Assembly: GCA_902762955.1 (NCBI GenBank)
Contig: CACWQH010000031.1
Coordinates: 1 to 36,560, forward strand
Direction of reading: 5' to 3'
Source of the DNA: an uncultured Lachnospiraceae bacterium
GTDB taxonomy: Bacteria > Bacillota > Clostridia > Lachnospirales > Lachnospiraceae
DNA: 36,560 bases
Positions 33,345 through 36,560 of the stretch are shown in pieces (positions within the stretch are counted from its first letter, which is position 1; the number at the start of each line of letters is the position of its first letter). The notes under the pieces were generated by a model. The model saw only the letters and a list, made by a program, of their open reading frames with translations, ran no database searches and was not told the DNA's origin. A program made the position numbers and the translations under genes.

Positions 33345-35159
33345 TTATCCATTATTGTATGAAATATGTAACTTTGAAACCTTTGCCTTTAAGACAATAA
33401 GCTTCTGAAACTGCTCCGCATCATCTGTGCACTGCGGAAGCTTCCAGTCAATATAATTCATTTTTACCTTTTTGATTAAATCATTAAGTGCCTTTTCCTT
33501 TTCATCATCATCCATCTCAAACGGAAGCTCCGTCTGCATAATGGAAGCGACGTGCCTTTGGTCATCCACATCCTCATAATAATTAAGTATGCTGGATGGA
33601 GTAACCGTACCTTTTTCCCTGTATTGCTTATACAACTCACAGGCTACGTTGTGGATATCTTCCTCGTAAAAATCCTCCTCACTGATTATTCCCTCAAGCA
33701 GCTTAAATAACCTTACGTCATTGGTCATCCATGTAAGTAAAAGCCTTTGAGGATTATTTTTGTCCGGTGAGCTTCTTCCATTGGAAGAATCCGAACCATT
33801 TTGTCTGTTTGCCTCATTTACAGCAAAGGCTTGGACACCGTAGCGTTCCTCACTGCTATTTAATGCCAACGTTCCATATTTGGTGACCATAGCCTTAAGA
33901 CCATCCTTGTCCAGATTATATTTCTCTGCGACTGCATCTATATAGCTGTGTCTCGCTACCGGCTCATCAATATATGAAAGGCGTTTTGCAACTTCCTTGG
34001 TAAACTTAATTTTATCTTCAGGATCCTTGATATTGAACCCTGTTGCAATTGTATCTATCTCAAAAACTGTACCTGTTACTGCATTTTTTATCCTGTCCTC
34101 ATAAGCCTCTTTGCCCAGATTTTTTATAAACTCATCCGGATCCTTGTAAGGTTTCATGTCAATTACTCTGGTGGTAAGCCCAACCTCCCTTAAAATACCA
34201 ATCGCCTTAAGGGTTGCGTTTGTTCCCGCTCCATCACTGTCATATGCCAGATAAACCTCTTCAGTATATCTTTTAATAATATTGGCATGTCCGAGAGTAA
34301 ATGCCGTTCCAAGCGAAGCAACTGCATTATCAAAGCCTGCCTGATGCATGGCTATTACATCCATATAGCCCTCACAGATAATAATTCCTCTCTTTTTGGA
34401 ACGTCTGGCAATATTCATTGCAAAAAGATTATGGCTTTTATCAAACACGGCAGTTTCTTTGGTGTTCAGATATTTAGGCTTTGCATCTCCCAAAACTCTG
34501 CCGCCAAATGCTATAACCTTACCGTTTATATCAAGTATAGGAACCATAACTCTGTTCCAGAATTTATCGACAGCACCTTTCTTTTCGCTTATCTCTACCA
34601 ATCCGGAATCCTTGAGCTGTTCATCTGTATATCCCTTTTTCTTAAGGTACTGATACAGGTCATTTTGATATATGTCAGCATAACCCATACCGAAATTATT
34701 GATTGTTTCCTCTGTAAATCCTCTGTTTTTAAGATACTCCCTGGCAGTCTTTCCATGCTCGGTTTTCATTAAAAGATAATGAAAATATGCCGCCGCGGAT
34801 TTATTCATTTCCTTAAGCAAATTCTTATAATTGTCCTTTGCCTTTTGCTCAGCGGACACATCCTGTTCAGGAAGCTGGTATCCGCATCTGTCTGCCAGAT
34901 ATTTTATTGCTTCGGGAAATGTGAAATTCTCATATTCCATTACGTATGTATATACATTTCCGCCGACGCCACAGCCAAAGCAATGATACATCTGCTTGTC
35001 CCTGCTCACATGAAAGGACGGTGTCTTTTCATGATGAAACGGACAGCATGCCACATAAGAATTACCTGTATGTTTAAATGAAACATTTTGCCCTATAATA
35101 TCTATAATATCATTTCTGCTTTTTATCTCTTCAATTACATCATCTGAATAGTACGGCAT
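33345..35159 (-). CDS. dnaG: DNA primase
   Basis: DnaG lays RNA primers at the replication fork. The 604-residue protein has the N-terminal CHC2 zinc domain (Cys39, His42, Cys60, Cys63 in CCPFHHEKTPSFH and YHCFGCGVGG), the catalytic core with KFWNRVMVPI and the Toprim motifs IICEGYMDVIA and YLAYDSDGAG, and a C-terminal helicase-interaction region. A serine/asparagine-rich linker (NGSDSSNGRSSPDKNN) precedes the C-terminal domain. The ATG at 35159 follows GAGGTGG. It is the middle of the dgt-dnaG-rpoD replication/transcription block. Confidence 0.97.
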   Translation of the reverse strand: MPYYSDDVIEEIKSRNDIIDIIGQNVSFKHTGNSYVACCPFHHEKTPSFHVSRDKQMYHCFGCGVGGNVYTYVMEYENFTFPEAIKYLADRCGYQLPEQDVSAEQKAKDNYKNLLKEMNKSAAAYFHYLLMKTEHGKTAREYLKNRGFTEETINNFGMGYADIYQNDLYQYLKKKGYTDEQLKDSGLVEISEKKGAVDKFWNRVMVPILDINGKVIAFGGRVLGDAKPKYLNTKETAVFDKSHNLFAMNIARRSKKRGIIICEGYMDVIAMHQAGFDNAVASLGTAFTLGHANIIKRYTEEVYLAYDSDGAGTNATLKAIGILREVGLTTRVIDMKPYKDPDEFIKNLGKEAYEDRIKNAVTGTVFEIDTIATGFNIKDPEDKIKFTKEVAKRLSYIDEPVARHSYIDAVAEKYNLDKDGLKAMVTKYGTLALNSSEERYGVQAFAVNEANRQNGSDSSNGRSSPDKNNPQRLLLTWMTNDVRLFKLLEGIISEEDFYEEDIHNVACELYKQYREKGTVTPSSILNYYEDVDDQRHVASIMQTELPFEMDDDEKEKALNDLIKKVKMNYIDWKLPQCTDDAEQFQKLIVLKAKVSKLHISYNNG

Positions 35160-35194
35160 ACAACCACCTCACTAATCTTAATACAAAACCCTGT

Positions 35195-35320
35195 CGCGAT
35201 ATCAGCCGGATAATCTCAATCTATGTACTACCGCGATATCAATAAAAATCTCAGTATAATCACTGCCGTGATATCGACAAAAATCCTTATCTAAGCACTA
35301 ACACGATATCGATATAAATT
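35195..35320. repeat. four degenerate tandem repeats of 35-37 bp between dgt and dnaG
   Basis: GATATC sits at 35198, 35235, 35270 and 35305, each within a related unit of the form CGCGATATCA, AAAAATCT, AATCTATG, CACTRC. The last unit runs up to the dgt stop codon, and the dgt end (AATCTATGCCTTGCC) resembles the unit's second half, so the array may have grown from the gene's 3' end. Confidence 0.75.
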
Positions 35321-36340
35321 TTAATCTATGCCTTGCCATGACTTCGGCAAAAAGAGCTTCTTCGCAGTATTTACCGCATAATTATCAGTCATTCCCGCTA
35401 TATAATCGCAGACCACAACTGCCTTCTCCTCGCCGGTGTTTATATAACCCCTGTATTCTTCAGGGAGCCTATCAGTATGCTCCATATATTCATTAAAAAG
35501 CATACCTATCAGTGCTTCCGCTTTTGTTTCTTCGCCCTTTGCAATAGGATTAGTATATAAATCCTTGAACATAAATGCCCTAAGCTCCGAAAAAGCCTGC
35601 TGATAATCCTCCGGCATTGCAATAATCTCCTTATCCATGCTAAATGTAACGGTTGCATGTATAAGGCTGTTTATTCTGTCTCTTGTAGTATGCCCGAGCA
35701 TATCCGTGCATTCCTTCGGAAGAGAATCCTCCGAAAGAAGCTTTGCTCTTATTCCGTCATCTATATCATGATTAACATACGCAATCTTGTCAGATATCCT
35801 TACTATATGCCCTTCCAAAGTATCAGGATTACAGCTTGTCTTATGATTAACTATGCCATCTCTGACCTCCCATGTCAGATTAAGCCCTTTTCCGCCTTTT
35901 TCAAGCTTTTCAACCACCCTCAAACTCTGTTCATTATGTAAAAACGGTCTCTTTATATAATCCTTTGCGTACCTTGTAAGCGCCCTTTCGCCCGCATGTC
36001 CAAATGGAGTATGTCCCAAATCATGCCCAAGCGCTATCGCCTCTGTCAGATCCTCATTTAACCTGAGTGCTCTTGCTATCGTTCTTGCAATCTGCGCAAC
36101 CTCCAAGGTATGCGTAAGTCTGGTTCTGTAATGGTCATCCGGTGATAAAAACACCTGAGTCTTATGCTTCAGCCTTCTAAACGACTTAGAATGTATTATC
36201 CTGTCCCTGTCTCTTTGAAAGTCAGTACGTATGTCACACTTTTCTTCCTCAACAGCTCTTCCCTTGCTCTCATCACTAAAGGAAGCACATGTCCTATATA
36301 TATCATGCTCTCTTTTTTCAAATTCTTCCCTTAAAAGCAT
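35321..36340 (-). CDS. dgt: deoxyguanosinetriphosphate triphosphohydrolase-like HD-domain protein
   Basis: HD-superfamily dNTPase of 339 residues. Such enzymes hydrolyse dGTP or other dNTPs to deoxynucleoside and triphosphate. The motif set includes SKSFRRLKHKTQVFL, the first metal-binding histidine in TRLTHTLEVAQIAR, the HD pair in ALGHDLGHTPFGHAGE, and the later Asp in SDKIAYVNHDIDD. Residues and length match the short firmicute type found upstream of dnaG. The ATG at 36340 follows GAGGTGG. It begins the co-directional run down to asnB. Confidence 0.92.
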   Translation of the reverse strand: MLLREEFEKREHDIYRTCASFSDESKGRAVEEEKCDIRTDFQRDRDRIIHSKSFRRLKHKTQVFLSPDDHYRTRLTHTLEVAQIARTIARALRLNEDLTEAIALGHDLGHTPFGHAGERALTRYAKDYIKRPFLHNEQSLRVVEKLEKGGKGLNLTWEVRDGIVNHKTSCNPDTLEGHIVRISDKIAYVNHDIDDGIRAKLLSEDSLPKECTDMLGHTTRDRINSLIHATVTFSMDKEIIAMPEDYQQAFSELRAFMFKDLYTNPIAKGEETKAEALIGMLFNEYMEHTDRLPEEYRGYINTGEEKAVVVCDYIAGMTDNYAVNTAKKLFLPKSWQGID

Positions 36341-36461
36341 TCTACCACCTCACAATACCCCTTTAAACCACAGCAAAAATGCATCAAATTTATATTTCGA
36401 CAATCACCACATTTATATTATTCTCCTAAAACTCCAAAATCCCTTTTTTTATTTTAAATTT

Positions 36462-36560
36462 CGGTTTGTCGCATAATAGTGGGTATCCGAACTGCTGCTT
36501 TTATATGACTTCACGCTATTATAGGTTTTCTAAAGCGAAAAGTATATGAATAAGACTGAT
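36462..36560 (-). repeat. start of another giant palindromic element, cut by the window edge
   Basis: CGGTTTGTCGCATAATA followed by GTGGGTATCCGAACTGCTGC is the terminal repeat and first arm seen in copy 1. The terminal repeat is inverted relative to copy 1's right end, and the following arm closely matches copy 1's left arm (143-230). By analogy with 11834-12519 a whole element of about 690 bp should continue to the right. The stretch 36341-36461 between it and the dgt start shows no gene. Confidence 0.75.

Overview
This is low-GC, densely coding Firmicute DNA, most likely from a gut or rumen Lachnospiraceae (Clostridia). The evidence is the clostridial dgt-dnaG-rpoD-trmK-nif3 macrodomain block, strong AGGAGG-type ribosome binding sites, a two-subunit indolepyruvate:ferredoxin oxidoreductase, and Lachnospiraceae-style secreted repeat proteins. 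Genus and species cannot be fixed by eye. Nearly every gene is on the minus strand. The exceptions are a broken two-component system (about 20.5-22.3 kb) and the RNase P RNA gene (about 25.6 kb).

Layout from left to right. 0.1-0.5 kb: a giant hairpin element ending at the purB stop. 0.5-5.9 kb: purB, then two unrelated glutamate-cysteine ligase-type genes (GCS1 and GCS2 families) and a class II amidotransferase-fold gene, which look like a gamma-glutamyl metabolism cluster. 6.0-11.8 kb: cell-surface genes, namely a repeat/transglutaminase-like secreted protein, a lipoprotein, a DHHW/AlgX-like protein and an MBOAT O-acyltransferase. 11.8-12.5 kb: a 686-bp gene-free composite palindrome that could fold into a four-armed cloverleaf. 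12.5-16.5 kb: iorA-iorB-acyl-CoA ligase operon (arylacetate/arylpyruvate metabolism). 16.9-20.3 kb: a 1104-residue C-type-lectin-like surface protein, divergent from an HTH-receiver regulator and LytS-type kinase that carry three one-base frameshifts. 22.5-23.1 kb: an array of five hairpins with a 74-75 bp period, then another hairpin element. 23.1-25.4 kb: Na+/solute symporter and nitroreductase. 25.6-25.9 kb: rnpB. 25.9-36.3 kb: an unknown protein, asnB, a TGS-uridine kinase protein, nif3, trmK, rpoD, dnaG and dgt. At the right edge another giant hairpin element begins.

The most unusual content is non-coding. There are at least two families of intergenic hairpin elements. Each keeps a short conserved core while its outer stems differ between copies but stay self-complementary. 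The giant type sits 5-6 bases past the stop codons of purB and of the CoA ligase gene. In addition there is the periodic stem-loop array. I could not match any of these to a named family. Frameshift and repeat statements come from direct reading of the sequence. Protein functions are family-level assignments from motifs.
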